The translations under genes were made by a program, and so were the position numbers. 64,000 nt of DNA from Adiantum capillus-veneris (Eukaryota > Streptophyta > Polypodiopsida > Polypodiales > Pteridaceae): positions 49,467,898 to 49,531,897 of the forward strand of contig CM043970.1 in NCBI GenBank assembly GCA_014529385.2, written 5' to 3'. Shown piece by piece: positions 50,467-63,171 of the stretch; the first letter of the stretch is position 1; every line of letters starts with the position of its first letter. The notes under the pieces were generated by a model, which was given only the letters and a program-made list of their open reading frames with translations, was not told where the DNA came from and did no database searches.

Positions 50467-50499
50467 GGTAGTAGGCCCATTGTGTATGGGCCTACTACC
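50467..50499 (-). terminator. Perfect 14-bp hairpin 3' of the RT gene
   Basis: ggtagtaggcccat (50467-50480), a 5-nt loop tgtgt, then atgggcctactacc (50486-50499). It lies about 110 bp beyond the RT stop and just inside the left repeat. Possible roles are an RNA 3'-end structure or an RT recognition hairpin; calling it a terminator is tentative. Confidence 0.5.
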
Positions 50500-50611
50500 T
50501 TATGAGAGAGATGAGACTCTCTCTTTGGAATAACAGTCCAGGCCAATTGTGCCTAATGAGAGCTTGAGTGATGGTGTTACGGATCTGATTGCGATTAAAT
50601 CCATTAAGACA

Positions 50612-51450
50612 TTATTTTTTAATTAGTACAAAAATTCCTTCCCAGGCCATGGATGGTGTAGATGAAGAGTAGCAGATTAAGTAAAGAAGGCCAATACAGG
50701 AGCAGATAGAGGCTTTGTATGGCCTATTGCTATTTCTCTTGATGAATTCTATGTGAGGCAGCTTAAGAAGATCCTTTCTCCAGATAAATCTAAGGTCATA
50801 TCCACCTGTAGATGGGGAGTGAAGGGATATTGAAAGGTTAAGAAATTGGGCTGATTTGCAGAAGCTCCTAAGAGTCAAATTATCTGGGATGGAAGTAGGC
50901 TCAATTCTTAGGCAGTGGGGGTATATTTGATCAATCTCCGAAGAGAACAATCTGTTGTTGATACTAAGCAGGTCATCCATATATCTAAAAGTGTGATTGT
51001 ATAGTGGAAGTTTTTTATGGTTAGTTTCCATGTTCTTAAGACCCCATTTGTACTCAAAAAAGGCTAGGTAAATGTTACACATAAGTGGTGAGCAAGAGAA
51101 GCCCATAGGGATGCCAAGGCACTGATTAAAGCAGCAACCACCTACAATAATAGTACATTTGTTCAACAACCAAAAAATGTAGGAGCAAAGTTTTGCTTCA
51201 TTGAAGTGTAAAGGGTTTACAGAGTGAGATGCTTGAATCCATCTAGGGTTCTTGGCTAGAGAGATAAAAAGATGCTTTCTTTTTTTAGCATTGGTAAAGG
51301 CTAAGTTAATGACCTTGGCTAGCACTGTCTTAAGGCCAAGATCCCCACTAAGTGGGATGTTTTTGTAGCATTGTGTAATATCAGTTGTAAAGATGTGGAA
51401 AATATGTTGAGGAAGGTTGAGTGTGACTTCTGTAGCATTTTTTGTCAGCT
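50612..51450 (-). pseudogene. Reverse transcriptase catalytic palm (motifs A-E), Penelope-like/unclassified
   Basis: Synthesises DNA from element RNA. The frame is open from a frameshift near 51450 to 50612. Upstream of the first usable start it encodes TTDITQCYKNIPLSG (motif A Asp). Then come RWIQ, FNQCLGIPMGFSCSPLMCNI (motif B), FRYMDDLLSINN with the catalytic YMDD at 50972-50983, SAQFLNLSISLHSP and LPHIEFIKRNSNRPYKASIC. This order resembles multi-copy RT proteins of invertebrates with GIPMGTxCxPLLA and YxDD motifs, from memory. Both catalytic Asp regions are intact. The ORF ends VLIKK. Confidence 0.8.
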
Positions 51451-52454
51451 AGAAGGGATTGTATTGGATATTTAAAAAATCCTTGAAGATTTTCTGTTTC
51501 TCTGCACAAATGAGTTCTAATTCTGTAAGAATAATATCCAAGGCAATGAGTAATATCTTTGGTTATATCTGTGAAGATACAGTTAGAGGCATGATATATC
51601 CATCTGAATTTATGTTTGTGGAATTTATATGTAGGAAATAGTACTGGTAACTTGGTGTTACTGATAGCGTAGCCAAGCTGTCCTAAATGTTTAGAGATCT
51701 TGTTAGAGATATCTTGCGGTGTTTTGTTGGTATGATAGAATTCTTTTCCTGATACTCGATCCCGAGCTGCTTTCCAAGCAAGGTGTTTGCACATAATAGT
51801 AGGATAGTTAGAGCTTTTGTCAAGCCCGACCACCAACCGTTTATCTGAGATTAGTTGAAAGTCAAAAGCTAGCTGAGGTGTAAGCCAAGAACTATCAGAA
51901 GAAAGCCACTTTCTAGGAAGTAGAGAAATTTTGTGAAGGAAACATTCCTTTACTAATTCCTTTAAGTCCGGTAGGGCTGTCATCTCCAGTCGGAGAGCAC
52001 TGACTAGGTCAGTGAGGCAGCTAAGTAAAGCTGATAGGGCAAGGTAAGGGTTTTTTGGATAGTTGGGTATGTAATTGAGTCCTTTGGCTAGTAACTTACG
52101 TATTGTGACATTGTCGATAATGTTGAGGTCCTGAGTACAATTCCCAAATCCTTCAAAATTCCTGTAGAATGAGGTAAATTGAATGCATGTACAGTAAGGG
52201 ATTGTTTCTTGTCTAAGAATGTCATTGTTTAAAACTAATCCTTTTATAGGATGATGATATTTCCATCCAATGAGAATATTGTCAAGCAGTTTATGATTCC
52301 CAAAAAATAAGTCAAAGCACTCACAAAAAAAACTTTTTGGTAAGATCCAATCGAGAAGTATGTTGTGAAACAGACAATGTATGTAGATAGCACCATAATT
52401 CGAATCATCTTTGCTGAGAACTTTTCTTCCACATGGGTTTGTAGAGACCTGCAA
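51381..52454 (-). pseudogene. Reverse transcriptase fingers and preceding domain
   Basis: A 357-codon ORF in the same frame as the N-terminal ORFs. It contains KRLVVGLDKSSNYPTIMCKH (RT1-like, conserved DK), GKEFYHTNKTPQDISNKISK, then LPVLFPTYKFHKHKFRWIYH (RT2-like, conserved K and HK) and CRETENLQGFFKYPIQSLL. A frameshift in an A-run near 51450 moves the frame to the catalytic palm. A TAA at about 52467 separates it from the N-terminal region. There the sequence tgaatatattgcag|gt on the minus strand looks like a splice acceptor, so a small intron is possible. Confidence 0.75.
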
Positions 52455-52466
52455 TATATTCAGGGG

Positions 52467-52976
52467 TTAGATTTCAGGGAAGTTTTTGATTGCAGGGAAT
52501 CTGCCTCTCCCTCTAGTAAAGCTACGAGACTTTCCTCGATTAGATGAGGAGCTAGGTGTAAAAAAGGAGGTGAAAGAGTTGGGAGAAGCTAAAGAGTTAA
52601 CTCTTTTTAGAGCAGGAGAATCATCATCTTCAATACAAGGTTTAAGCAGATTAGTGATGTATTTGACTCCTTTGTAGTTAGCATAAGTAGTGAGGTATAG
52701 ACCGGGCTCATCAGCTTTAAGTTCTTTCAGAATATCATGCATCAGTCCTCGGAAGATATTAAAGGCAATTTGTGCAATCACAATCTGCTTGGCATGTCCA
52801 CCTAGCCATGAGTAGATGAGGGATAGATGAAAGTCAATTGGTTTCTCTGGGAACAACATATCCAAATGGTTGAGGATATACCATATTGCATGGTCAAACC
52901 ACATGATGCTTGATTCACAAGTAACTTTGGGGTCAAGAAATCTGCAGGCACATTTTACATAGGGGTGGAAGATATT
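52467..52976 (-). pseudogene. N-terminal region of the RT protein, middle part
   Basis: In frame with its neighbours, between an in-frame TAG (52977-52979) and the TAA near 52467. Cys-containing IFHPYVKCACRFLD, helical MWFDHAIWYILNHLDMLFPE, GGHAKQIVIAQIAFNIF, and a basic Ser/Arg tail SSSNRGKSRSFTRGRGRF that could bind nucleic acid. I recognise no named domain. Confidence 0.65.
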
Positions 52977-54028
52977 CTAGATAGACTCTGTGTAGAACTC
53001 TGGGTTACTTTTCGCAAATTCCATGCTACCCTTAGTACGTATGTACAGTCCAGCATTTGAGGGGCATTTGGAGTGGTCAATAAGATGAAGGTTAAAGGGG
53101 ACTTTAATCAGTTCTCCCTTGTCCAAGAATTGGCCACCTTTAAGAATCTTAAGTTTACAGTCTTCCACTGTTGAGGCCGGGAGGTTGGCCAAGTATACCC
53201 AGGTTTCACTAAGAATAGGAGCTAGGAAGGCTTTGTTTGGTAGAACCCACAGTTGATGGTCAACTCCGAGAGATTCAATTTCTATTTGTCTTATTGGTAA
53301 GACAGGAAAGACTTTTGAGATTTTAGGTACCATCTCAAGGAGGTTAACATCAATGAGAGAGCAAAGATTATTTTGAAACTCTTTTACTGCTTCTAGAGCT
53401 GCATTATCTCGATAGAAGATGCCACCAGTTGGAGGGATGGAGGGGGTGTTTGGGGTGCAGACAAACGAGGGGTTAAGTCCACAGAGTTTTCTAAGGAAAT
53501 TTGATCGCTCAGCTCCAAATGAGGAGAACAGGGCAAGCTCTTTCTGATATTGTGAAGCAAGGACAGGAAGTTGGGCAATATATTGGGATAGTAGATTAAC
53601 ACCTTCTAGGGAGTCTTTGTCCAATGAAGCCAGAATCTTTACCCAGTCATTAAATGATAACATATGCAAGACAGAAAGTTTTTTGTCCGAAACAAGAGCT
53701 GAATCATAAATAAGTTGTGAAGCATCCAAACTGCTAATACATCTGAGGACCAAAGAGGAGGCCATAGAGAGGGGCTCCGTGGTAAGTTCCAATCCTTGAG
53801 ATAAAGCAAGAGTCTGCAAAAACAGTGAGGTCTGGTTTATTTTTTCTTGCCATAGTATGTGATACATAATTTGGCTTTCCTAGCAAGGAAAGGTCTAGTT
53901 CTAGTAGCTAGGGCATCCTTTGGTGTATGGTCTTTAAGGTAGAGCTTAATTTGATCAAGAATCTTTGCATGATTCTCAGGGTTGTGATTAGTACTCATGC
54001 AAGCTATCATTCTATAACGTGAGCAGTC
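52977..54028 (-). pseudogene. N-terminal region of the RT protein, first part
   Basis: The likely start is MSTNHNPENHAKILDQIKLY (ATG near 54000), which lies just inside an exon beginning at 54028. A frameshift near 53850 joins it to the 296-codon ORF 52977-53867: INQTSLFLQTLALSQGLELT, DWVKILASLDKDSLEGVNLL, FGAERSNFLRKLCGLNPSFV, VDHQLWVLPNKAFLAPILSE. Mainly helical and leucine-rich; no recognised domain. It ends at an in-frame TAG that separates it from the continuing frame. Confidence 0.65.
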
Positions 54029-54557
54029 CTGAAATAGAGATGACATAAAAATTAGCAAAGCGTCTAAAAAGTAAAGTCTTTTTGGCCCTGCAACCCTTCA
54101 ACCGGCAAAGTCTGAGACTATGGTAGCCGTGAGGAGCAGGGAGCCAGAAGAGAGTCTAAAAGGGGCCACCTAACACCAGTCTACCAATGAAGGATTTAAC
54201 GATTGTGGGTCCAATTTAGAGCTCCATTCCTATGACAATTTCCTAGGCTAGCATCCCGGTTTCCCCGAAGAGGAGAGACCTTATGTATAGGATGTGTGTG
54301 TAGCTGTTTAAATCTTAACTAATAAGACATAATTGAATTTTTACATTCAAAAGAAAGCTGGCCAAGGAACAATGAACTGATATGTACAAAAATAACTAAG
54401 TATCACAATTATTTAGGTACAATGATTGTAAGAAAGAGGTCCTCTTTCAGTAGGGTTGGTAGTAAAAAAACTTCCCCGTTCCTCATTGGGTATTTCATCA
54501 CAATAATGTTGCTTGCCAAAGAAAAGAAAACCCTCCAAGATAAGATAGAGTCCTTAC
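54029..54557 (-). other. Putative intron in the RT-element 5' region
   Basis: On the minus strand, ggatggatgtag|gtaagg places a donor at 54557, and gctaatttttatgtcatctctatttcag|g places an acceptor ending at 54029, with a branch-like gctaat and a pyrimidine tract. The ~530-bp interval has no ORF. The donor block is conserved in the diverged copy at 8880-8990 (gatgcag|gtaagc), which supports function. Splicing itself is inferred. Confidence 0.5.
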
Positions 54558-54730
54558 CTACATCCATCCAAACAAGACAACAATTCTGTTAGCCTTGGAT
54601 GTGTTTTACAAGTATCAATGGACTATATTAGTTGTTATCCATGTCCATCTTATAGGTTTTAATTACTTTAGACAAACAAATTTATTCATTAGATTTGGTA
54701 TGTTTAGCAGTCTTTCATATCATTTTATAG

Positions 54731-56554
54731 TCTATGGTGAAGTCCATCAGAAGTAAAACTATGAGCCATAGCTTAGTAGATATGTATAAAAGAAACCATA
54801 TACTTACCTTCAAGGTCAGTAGAACCCATGGTACAAAAAGGTATTTCTTTAGACAAAGAGATGTGAAATCCGACTTCTTTTTGTCAACCAAAGGTCACAG
54901 ATGAGGGTGGTGACAACCTTTATGTTTAAAACCAATAAGACAACCATGTAACCGGTCAAGAGAGTAGTAAGACCCCCTCTTTTTTTGAAACCTCTTTGTT
55001 TTGAAACCTCTTTTTTTTGGGAAAAAGCTTGGGAGCTATACCCAAGCCAAAATAAACCCGGCCATATACTTACCTTTATTTCCATAAGTCATTAGCAGTT
55101 TTCAAGAACAGTAATGTCCGTCCCTACCAACCATAGCTTTTTTCCAAAGCCAAAAAAATGTGTGAGCTGTTGTATACTTACCTTCACAAAATGCCAGGCT
55201 ATCACGGACTGTTAGTGTCCGGCCTGATATGAGATTCCAATTGTGATAAGCCTCAGTGATAACCAGTTAATCACAGAAAAAACCAACCATTTTCGAAAGC
55301 TTCCAGTCAATTAGATGCCTCTACCTCCTTAGAGAGAGAGAAAAAAAACAACCAGTTATAACAACAATAAAACCAGTCATAAAGCAGTTTACTTCCGCCA
55401 GAGTTAGAGCCAAGTGGCCTATTGGTCATAACCCCTTTGTTGCCACCATTTATACAGTCGGGACACAATATCAATCCCCATTTTTGTATACACATCCAAC
55501 TGTAGCATGTGTTAGGAACGGCCATCAAGCCAACCATCATGTTCACAACCATATACATACATACACATACTTCCATATATGCACAAGAAGATTTATGCGG
55601 AGATGAGGCCCTTTATACCTTCCTGAGGCTACCCTTATTGCAAACCAACCACCGAGCAACGTTTTCTATGCACAAGAGACCCAAGGTCGGCTTTAGCAAA
55701 ATAACCAGTCAAGCTCATGAACCTGCAACAATTTACAAGAATCGACATATCCTTCAGTATACTACAGCGGCGACCTATTCAGTCCAAGGTTTATACAAGG
55801 CGGGGGTGCAATATTCCTAGGTTTACCATATCAAGCTTTGTAAAAGATCATCAACAGAAAATAACATTTGTACACAGTCTGCAAGAAAAACCCGATGCTT
55901 TGTATGCACAAGCAGTCCCAAGGCTCAAAAAAACCTCACAATATAGTAGTCGAAATTATGTAGCGGCTACTTTCTGAGCCGATTATATGCAGGAAAAAGA
56001 ATCCATTATTTTGCTCAAGTGCTTTAGGCAAAGCAAGAAGTACATAGTGTAAAGCTCAGACAACTTCATTCCTTTCTTACTATGCAAGGTATTGCAACAT
56101 TACTTGAACAAAATCTTAAGCTTAGTAAGATACCTGTGTTACTTGAGCTGCGAGCTCCATGTTGGCAAGATCAGACAGTAACAAAAAAAACAGAAAGAAA
56201 TACCTACTCCAGAGCTAAGTGAGGGGCAAGGTGCGCCCTCACCTTATTTATAGAGTTTGAGCTTCATTTCCTGAGCGTGATCGGTGAGAGAGGCAAGTCG
56301 CCCTCCTGTTAAGCGTCTTCAAGTGATGCACAGAAACTTTGCAAGGGGAGATCTCAGCCCAGGATACGCAGGCCGCCTCATGAGAGCCCAATGTTTTTAC
56401 TCACATTTAACTTTAGGAGAGTTTTTTTATGCAAGGGCCTAGTCTAACCGGCCATGAGTGGCATGTTATGAGTCAGTGTCCCATGAGTGCTTCAGAAGAG
56501 GGGGGGGGGGGGGAGGGGGGGAAGGAGGGTGAAAATAAAGCATTTAGTAATACC

Positions 56555-56640
<86 letters not shown>
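54731..56640 (-). repeat. Right (5' in element sense) pseudo-LTR
   Basis: Matches 48353-50293 from tctatggtgaagtccatcag to the (GT)n array at 56557-56639. An insertion near 54985-55015 duplicates gaaacctctttttt-like sequence. Minus-strand aaggtaagtata motifs (consensus 5' splice donors) occur near 54800, 55070 and 55180, as in the left copy. Confidence 0.9.
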
Positions 56641-56649
<9 letters not shown>

Positions 56650-56835
56650 ACACAGACAACCACACAATATCAAGCTTGTGGCTTTTACTTTCGGCGCTGA
56701 AAATTTCCTCCTACAACGAGCACACTTGCTAGATTTTAAGAGCCTTCCAATATTCAAGCTTTGCTACCTTTTAAGATCCCTGCTCGACTTGTTGCAGCAA
56801 GCTCTACAAAAGTTGTGAGCTCACGCTACATGTGC

Positions 56836-56972
<137 letters not shown>

Positions 56973-57203
56973 CTGCCTTGGTTTTGATTTCCTACCTATG
57001 CCCACCTTGCTTACTTGCTCAAGCTCTCCAAATCCTCTATAGACTTTTCCCTCGATTCCTCTCCAGATTCTCTCCCCAAGCTGTATCGGGAGTCCTCACC
57101 TTCTCTTTGTCGCATCCAGGCCAAGCTCGATCCTCAAGATCCTATGGCCATTGCCATAGCTGACCAGCTCATCGCGAGGTTGTCCATGGCCGAGCCTATC
57201 GTT

Positions 57204-57477
57204 GGAGCTCTAATACCACTTGTGACTGCACTCGTGCACGGATACATGTGTGCATAGTTCAGTGTGGTGCGTACGGGGAAGGGGAGAAGCAAGAGAATCA
57301 CTGTGTGGGTGGAGTAGGCCTCAAGAATGAAAGGAGCTCCTTATTCTTTGGTATACTAAAGAATAAGGTAAGCCTAGGATATACACAGAGTGGGTGGCCA
57401 AACACTATACGCTCAGCCCCGGGCAAAAGTCATAGTGCCTTTACCCCAACACTTCCTCTCATACTTCTCCCACAACA
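57204..57477 (-). repeat. Minus-sense LTR end with PBS
   Basis: On the minus strand, ...TGCAGTCACA is followed by AG and TGGTATTAGAGCTCC (57204-57218). An LTR starting (plus coordinate) at 57221 with TG could end at ...CCCACAACA (57477), giving 257 bp. No second copy is seen. Sequence left of the PBS (57000-57200) is protein-like but unassigned. Confidence 0.4.
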
Positions 57478-57820
57478 AGTAACCCGGTGTTGACCCGGTT
57501 CAACTTGCAAACATATATCCCTTGGCAGCATGCTATTGTAACACAAAATTGTTAGGCCATACAAGTAGCACTGGAATTGGACCTCTTTGTAGCTCTTGCA
57601 AGCACAGCACTTCTTCAACAACAAATGACATTGTATGGGAGAGAAAGAGAGTAATTCTCTCTTGAGCTCGTTAGTACACAAGTAGCTCTCAATTTCAGCC
57701 ATGCTCCAATTCAAAGGCAAAGTTTGTGGTCTCAATTGAGAGCAGGAGTTGATTCCTAAGCAGAAATGAGCTTAGATGCAACTTATGTACAATAGGAGAG
57801 ATCTTGGAGATGATTTGTGA

Positions 57821-58595
<775 letters not shown>

Positions 58596-58639
58596 TTGAC
58601 ATCACATCGATCTCAATGGCATCCTCAAAATTGGCACCC

Positions 58640-58641
<2 letters not shown>

Positions 58642-58674
<33 letters not shown>
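58642..58674. repeat. (AG)n microsatellite
   Basis: About 33 bp of AG followed by attggac, a partial third echo of the tandem-unit end. Confidence 0.95.
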
Positions 58675-58677
<3 letters not shown>

Positions 58678-58841
58678 GGACACATCACATTTTACAAATA
58701 ACACATCTTATCTTATCAATCTACCTATTTTGTGTTATTTTGTACTTTGATTGCTTACATCACTTTTCAATTAGCACACTAGCTTAATGTCCTAATTATG
58801 AATGCAACTAATCATTATCTGCCTTAGCCAAGACTTGCAAG

Positions 58842-58858
58842 TGGTATTAGAGCGTTGG
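58842..58858 (+). promoter_or_regulatory. Primer-binding site, plus sense
   Basis: tggtattagagcgttgg follows an LTR-like ...acttgca and an AG spacer. It is identical in layout to the minus-sense site at 57204-57218. It could serve the plus-strand gypsy coding that starts at 61738, with a 2.9 kb leader, but that link is inference. Confidence 0.5.
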
Positions 58859-61737
58859 TGAGGCTCATTACACTTATTATTAGCATTATTACTCATTGTA
58901 AATATCTTACTTTTGAGGTGTCCATTTTAGAAATAACTTAGATGTCCTTTTGCATGCATGTTGAGTGTAAAGGCTATGCCTAACATGTAACCATGAAATT
59001 TTAATAAGACTAAAATCCACTTATTAGTCTTAACATTCTTTTTTGTTTTTTTTCTTATTCAACGCATCTTTTTGCAAGCTCATGGCCAACTCGTGCTCCT
59101 CCTTTGTACACTATCTTCAAACACTCGGTGCCTTGCTCACCTCCCCTTCGGCGCACAAAGTTGTGCCTCTTCATGTCAACATCTAATTATCTGGCACTGT
59201 CACAGCCCATTTACTCCATTCTGGTAGTATCTTATTGCCCCACTAAGCTACGATCTTCTCAACGGTCTAAGCAACACAAATCACTTGCTCACCGCCCTCG
59301 AGCCTTGTCTCATCAACAGCAAGGCCTGCATAAACTGGCACTACCCCAACATTGCACCATCAACCTTCTCTTTGAGGTTTGAATCTCACACTATCTCTAT
59401 AGCATGGGTCATGTCACACTCTCAAAAATATCTCCTTGCAAGTGGTAGCTGGAGGTTGCAAGAGAATAGACCCATAAAACGGCAAGATTCAATAGTAGCA
59501 GCTGATGCAAAGCAGATTGGCTACACAAGGCACTTGTAGTTTGGTCTCACCAATTGCAAGGTGGCAGAAAGGGTATGGCAAGGTGAAGCAAAAGATGTAA
59601 AGTGGTGACAAGTTTTTTTATGCGTTTAAGAAAACACCTAAAGATTTTATGGATGCTTGCCAACTTGTTGTGGCATCATGATTTTCTACAATTCCTTGTA
59701 CATGATGTAATTATGCTTTTGAGACTCAATAAAACAAGTGTAAGTATAGAGAATGCTCTCTCATGCACAAAAATGTTATCTCTGTAGTCGCACGTGCACC
59801 TCCTCTATATCCTTGTAGCGAGGTCGCTATTGCCCCCCCCTAGGGTTTTTCATTTTTTATTTCTTCTTTATCTTTTTACCCCTTTGGGGGGGCTATCTTG
59901 CACTGCTCCTTTAACTTTCCCTTGGACTATCTTCGTCCAGCTCCCATCAGTCCTCCTACCCTCTCTTTGGTCCTACCATGCCCGGCCTTGGAAAGGCTTG
60001 CTTGATTTTGCACCTGGCTAGCTTGCACTTGCCTTTGCTTTGTCGGTCTTTGCTTGCCTGGCCTTGAAATGGGCCCGCCCTTTGTACTTGCCCCAGCTTG
60101 GGCGCCTTTTGACCACACCCTCTCTTATTCTTCTCGGACCCCGTGGGGCTCTTTCTCCTTGCATTTGGCCCGTGGCTCGGGCATCCGGCCACACTTTCCC
60201 TCCCTTGCTTGAATCCCATGGAACGCTCGTCTATCTCACGCCAGGTAGGCATTAGCGATGTCACAAATGCCCTCCCCCTTTGCCTTCAATAAATGCCGAC
60301 CGCCCGTGTGAGCTCGGCCTCTAGTCGGTGGCTTGCCATGTCATCAACGCCGCTTCCGCCCCTAAGTCGTCTCCCATCCGCTGTTCATCGTCGGCATTGC
60401 GCCTTGTGCGCCATCTAGCACCTCCAACGCGGAGCCAGAGCAGCGCCCCATAGGGACGCCATCGCCATGCACTTGGAGAGCTTACTCTCTCGTATGCTTT
60501 CCCATTAGGTCCCACCCCATGGAGATGGCGCCCCACAGGGCCGCCATCACCATGCACTTGGAGAGCTTACTCTCTCGTATGCTTTCCCATTAGGCCCCAC
60601 CCCAGGTCATATACCCTACGATCTTGATCCCTTATTGTGCATACAAGACTAACCCGTGCCATGTGGTGCATTGTGACGGTTTTCCCTTGGAGACCCCCTT
60701 TATTCTCACAAAACTTGCTCAAAAGTCTTTTAGAAGGCCCAAATTTTGTCCTCTTTAGAGTTCCACCATGCGCTCCTTGAGAATCCAATGCCCGTAGTAA
60801 AAAAATTTCATGATCATCCTGGCTCTTGGTTTTAACTTTCCTCGTGCTCGCCGCATTTTAATCTTTTTGCCCCCCCCTTTCCGAGGTGACCAAAACTCTA
60901 AAAAATCATCTGCCCCCGCTCACTCCCAACTACTTCAAGCTTCCCCAGGCCATAGCTTGGTGCTCGGGGCTCCGATTCATGAGCCGTCAATCCCTGTTGG
61001 CTCTACATGAGCCGCTCTATCTGGTTGAACCCTATTGAAGCCTCAAAGATGCCAGATGGCACATCCTCCAATGCGGGCAAGTGGGCACAGACCGAGCCCC
61101 TCGAAAATCTTCTGATGACCATAATTTAATATCCAAAGCTCCAATTGGCAAACCGAGAAGACAGACGTGCTCCATAATTTGATCTCTACGTACCTATCCA
61201 CTGACATTTTCCTGGGCCACCTGTCCCCAGCTGCTCTACTGTCGGGGATCTAGTAAACCTTCTAACTTTGCACTGTAATATCTTGCACACCGGGGATTCG
61301 TTTGACAAGCCGTTTGCACCGGCTTCTAGAACACATCGAACGCTACATTTCAGAGACTAACTCGGTACTTTGGACACCTTCACCCCATCTGGACCATCCC
61401 TTAGCTCTTTTGGCCTAAAAAACCGCTTTAGACATACATTTTTGCTACCCTTTAGCTGCCAAAGACCTTGGTATCTGCCCTAGCCTTCTGCACTGCACCT
61501 GCCTGCAGTCTTTTCCTGGCATAGACCCCTTTCTAGCTCGGACCAAATTTAGCTGCACCAACGTCATCTGCGAGAGAGTGAGATTGAGCGGGTGTATGTG
61601 TGTGTAAGGGTGGAGACAGACCGTGGCAGTAGGTGTGCATAGTGTGGTGGATTTGTGGAGAGTGTAAGCAAGGGAAATTGAGCACGCGGTAGTCTGCTAG
61701 GGTGTAGTGTTTCTTTGAAGGTGTTTTTCGAGAGTAT
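58859..61737. other. Gene-free stretch before the gypsy gag
   Basis: No supported gene. Contains an 85-bp tandem duplication (60443-60603). A block at 61090-61460 matches 38280-38650. C-rich tracts lie near 59829 and 60870. ORFs here lack motifs. Confidence 0.5.
60443..60603. repeat. 85-bp tandem duplication
   Basis: Units starting gcgcccca at 60443 and 60528 share atgcacttggagagcttact and cgtatgctttcccattagg, and differ at a few bases. Confidence 0.9.
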
Positions 61738-62312
61738 ATGGGTGTTGTGGATACCCTGAGCTATGGAGACGCCCTTGTGTTTGTGTTGGGTATGTTCACC
61801 CATTCCCCCTCTCCATCTTCTGGTGCCCCCACGGAGGAGCACACTGATTGCTCCGAGTTGATCGAAAAGAAGCAGTTTTTCATGTTGGAAGTCATGGCAG
61901 CAAGAAGCTATGGACCGATTTTCACAGGCGAGGAGAGCCCTAACGAGTGGATGTCGGATTTCAAGCTGTATATGCTATCGTTGCGAATGCCAAACAAGGA
62001 TAGAAAAATACAGACCTTTCCTTTGGTGATGCATGGCAAAGCTAAAGTATGGTATGAAGCTTTGGAAGGTGAGCCAAGGCAAGCGTGGCCAGCTCTACGG
62101 GTGAGGTTTCTTCACGACTTTTGCAATGAGGCGTCCCGGTCGAGATGGATGCGAAGCTGAAGGCGCTTAAGCAAGATGTAAGTGAAGAGTTCAATCTGTT
62201 TTTAGGTCATTTTGAAGAGTGTTGGACAAAATTAGCGACAACCACACAATTGGCTAATGGAAACTACTTTAGGCCGGACAAATTCATGGCGTGTCTGCGC
62301 CCCAAGGTGTGA
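61738..62312 (+). pseudogene. gag: Ty3/gypsy gag
   Basis: ORF 61738-62160 contains SYGPIFTGEESPNEWMSDFK, RKIQTFPLVMHGKAKVWYEA, then WPALRVRFLHDFCN, a typical retrotransposon gag helical domain. A frameshift near 62145 moves the continuation to another frame (KLKALKQDVSEEFNLFLGHF, FRPDKFMACLRPKV), which stops at 62312. The first ~35 codons may be leader; a start at MFTHSPSPSS (61792) is also possible. Confidence 0.8.
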
Positions 62313-62661
62313 GAGAAAGTCGATTTTGAAAGCCCGAAAATTTACAATGGTGTGGTAGCAATTGTACGGTTGAAGAGCAGAAAGATAAAGAAGAAGATAA
62401 AGCAGGGTGTGTTTGGCTACAAAGACAATGGCCCCTGTTCAACCGCAGAGGGAGGCTATGCATGAAGAAAATCACGGAACCAAGGTGTAGCTATTGTGCC
62501 GCAAAATTGGGTACGCATGGTGCAAGATTTGTCCAAGAAAATGTTGCGGCTAAGTGTTATGGATAGAGGACAGCCAAGAGGAGGAAGGACAGGGCAAGGC
62601 CGCTGTCAGGTAGGTACTACAATTGTGGAGAAGAGGGGCACTCTTCACTTGATGGTCCTCA

Positions 62662-62707
<46 letters not shown>

Positions 62708-62772
62708 GCATTTACCCGCTATTTGGTAGAGGGCAAGGCCAAGGGCAATTCAATGGTCCAAGAGAGCAAGGA
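62313..62772 (+). pseudogene. gag: Gag C-terminus with degenerate zinc knuckle and (GA)n expansion
   Basis: Decayed sequence between the gag and protease-side ORFs. At 62612-62656 one frame reads GRYYNCGEEGHSSLDGP, a CCHC knuckle in which the first and last Cys are Tyr and Gly. A (GA)n array (62665-62704) directly follows and disrupts the frame. Confidence 0.6.
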
Positions 62773-63171
62773 GTGGAAAATCCTGTGCAGCCAGCTCCAC
62801 CAAATGGAGGTGAGGTCCCAAGAATGAATATTATCGAGGTGGATAAGCAGGATATCGAGATCTTGGCTAATAAGAGAGCAAGAGTTGAGAGAGAGACGGA
62901 AACAGAGCGCGAGACCAATACTCGCAAGGGTAAAGACAAGGTGTATGAAGGTAGAGAGCAACCTGAGCCTAGCAAAAGAAGAAGACGTCGCAAAATCAAG
63001 CTAGCAGATTTTCAATTAGGGTGTGGCCATCCCGAATACAACCTGGTAGTTGATGTTCAAAATCCAAAAGCAAACATTACTTTTGGTCAATTTTTAGCTT
63101 TAAATCCAAAATTGAGGAGGCAATGGTCCACAAGTGTTAGCACCAGCTGCCAAGAGCTAAGGGGAATGTGA
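62773..63171 (+). CDS. Gypsy polyprotein segment between gag and protease
   Basis: A 132-codon ORF: MENPVQPAPPNGGEVPRMNI, a highly charged helical run (RARVERETETERETNTRKGK), a basic patch KRRRRRKIKLADF, then YNLVVDVQNPKANITFGQFL and LNPKLRRQW. The last part is the conserved region just before protease in plant gypsy elements (ITFGQLL...P..R). It overlaps the start of the protease ORF by 4 bp in another frame, so a frameshift is likely. Confidence 0.65.
   Translation: MENPVQPAPPNGGEVPRMNIIEVDKQDIEILANKRARVERETETERETNTRKGKDKVYEGREQPEPSKRRRRRKIKLADFQLGCGHPEYNLVVDVQNPKANITFGQFLALNPKLRRQWSTSVSTSCQELRGM

Noticed and set aside
54731-56640. Hammerhead ribozyme in the pseudo-LTR
   Set aside because: Penelope-like elements often carry one. 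I scanned the minus strand of the repeat for CTGANGA followed by GAAA and found only near-misses such as CTGATGG and CTGAAGG. A covariance-model search would be decisive.
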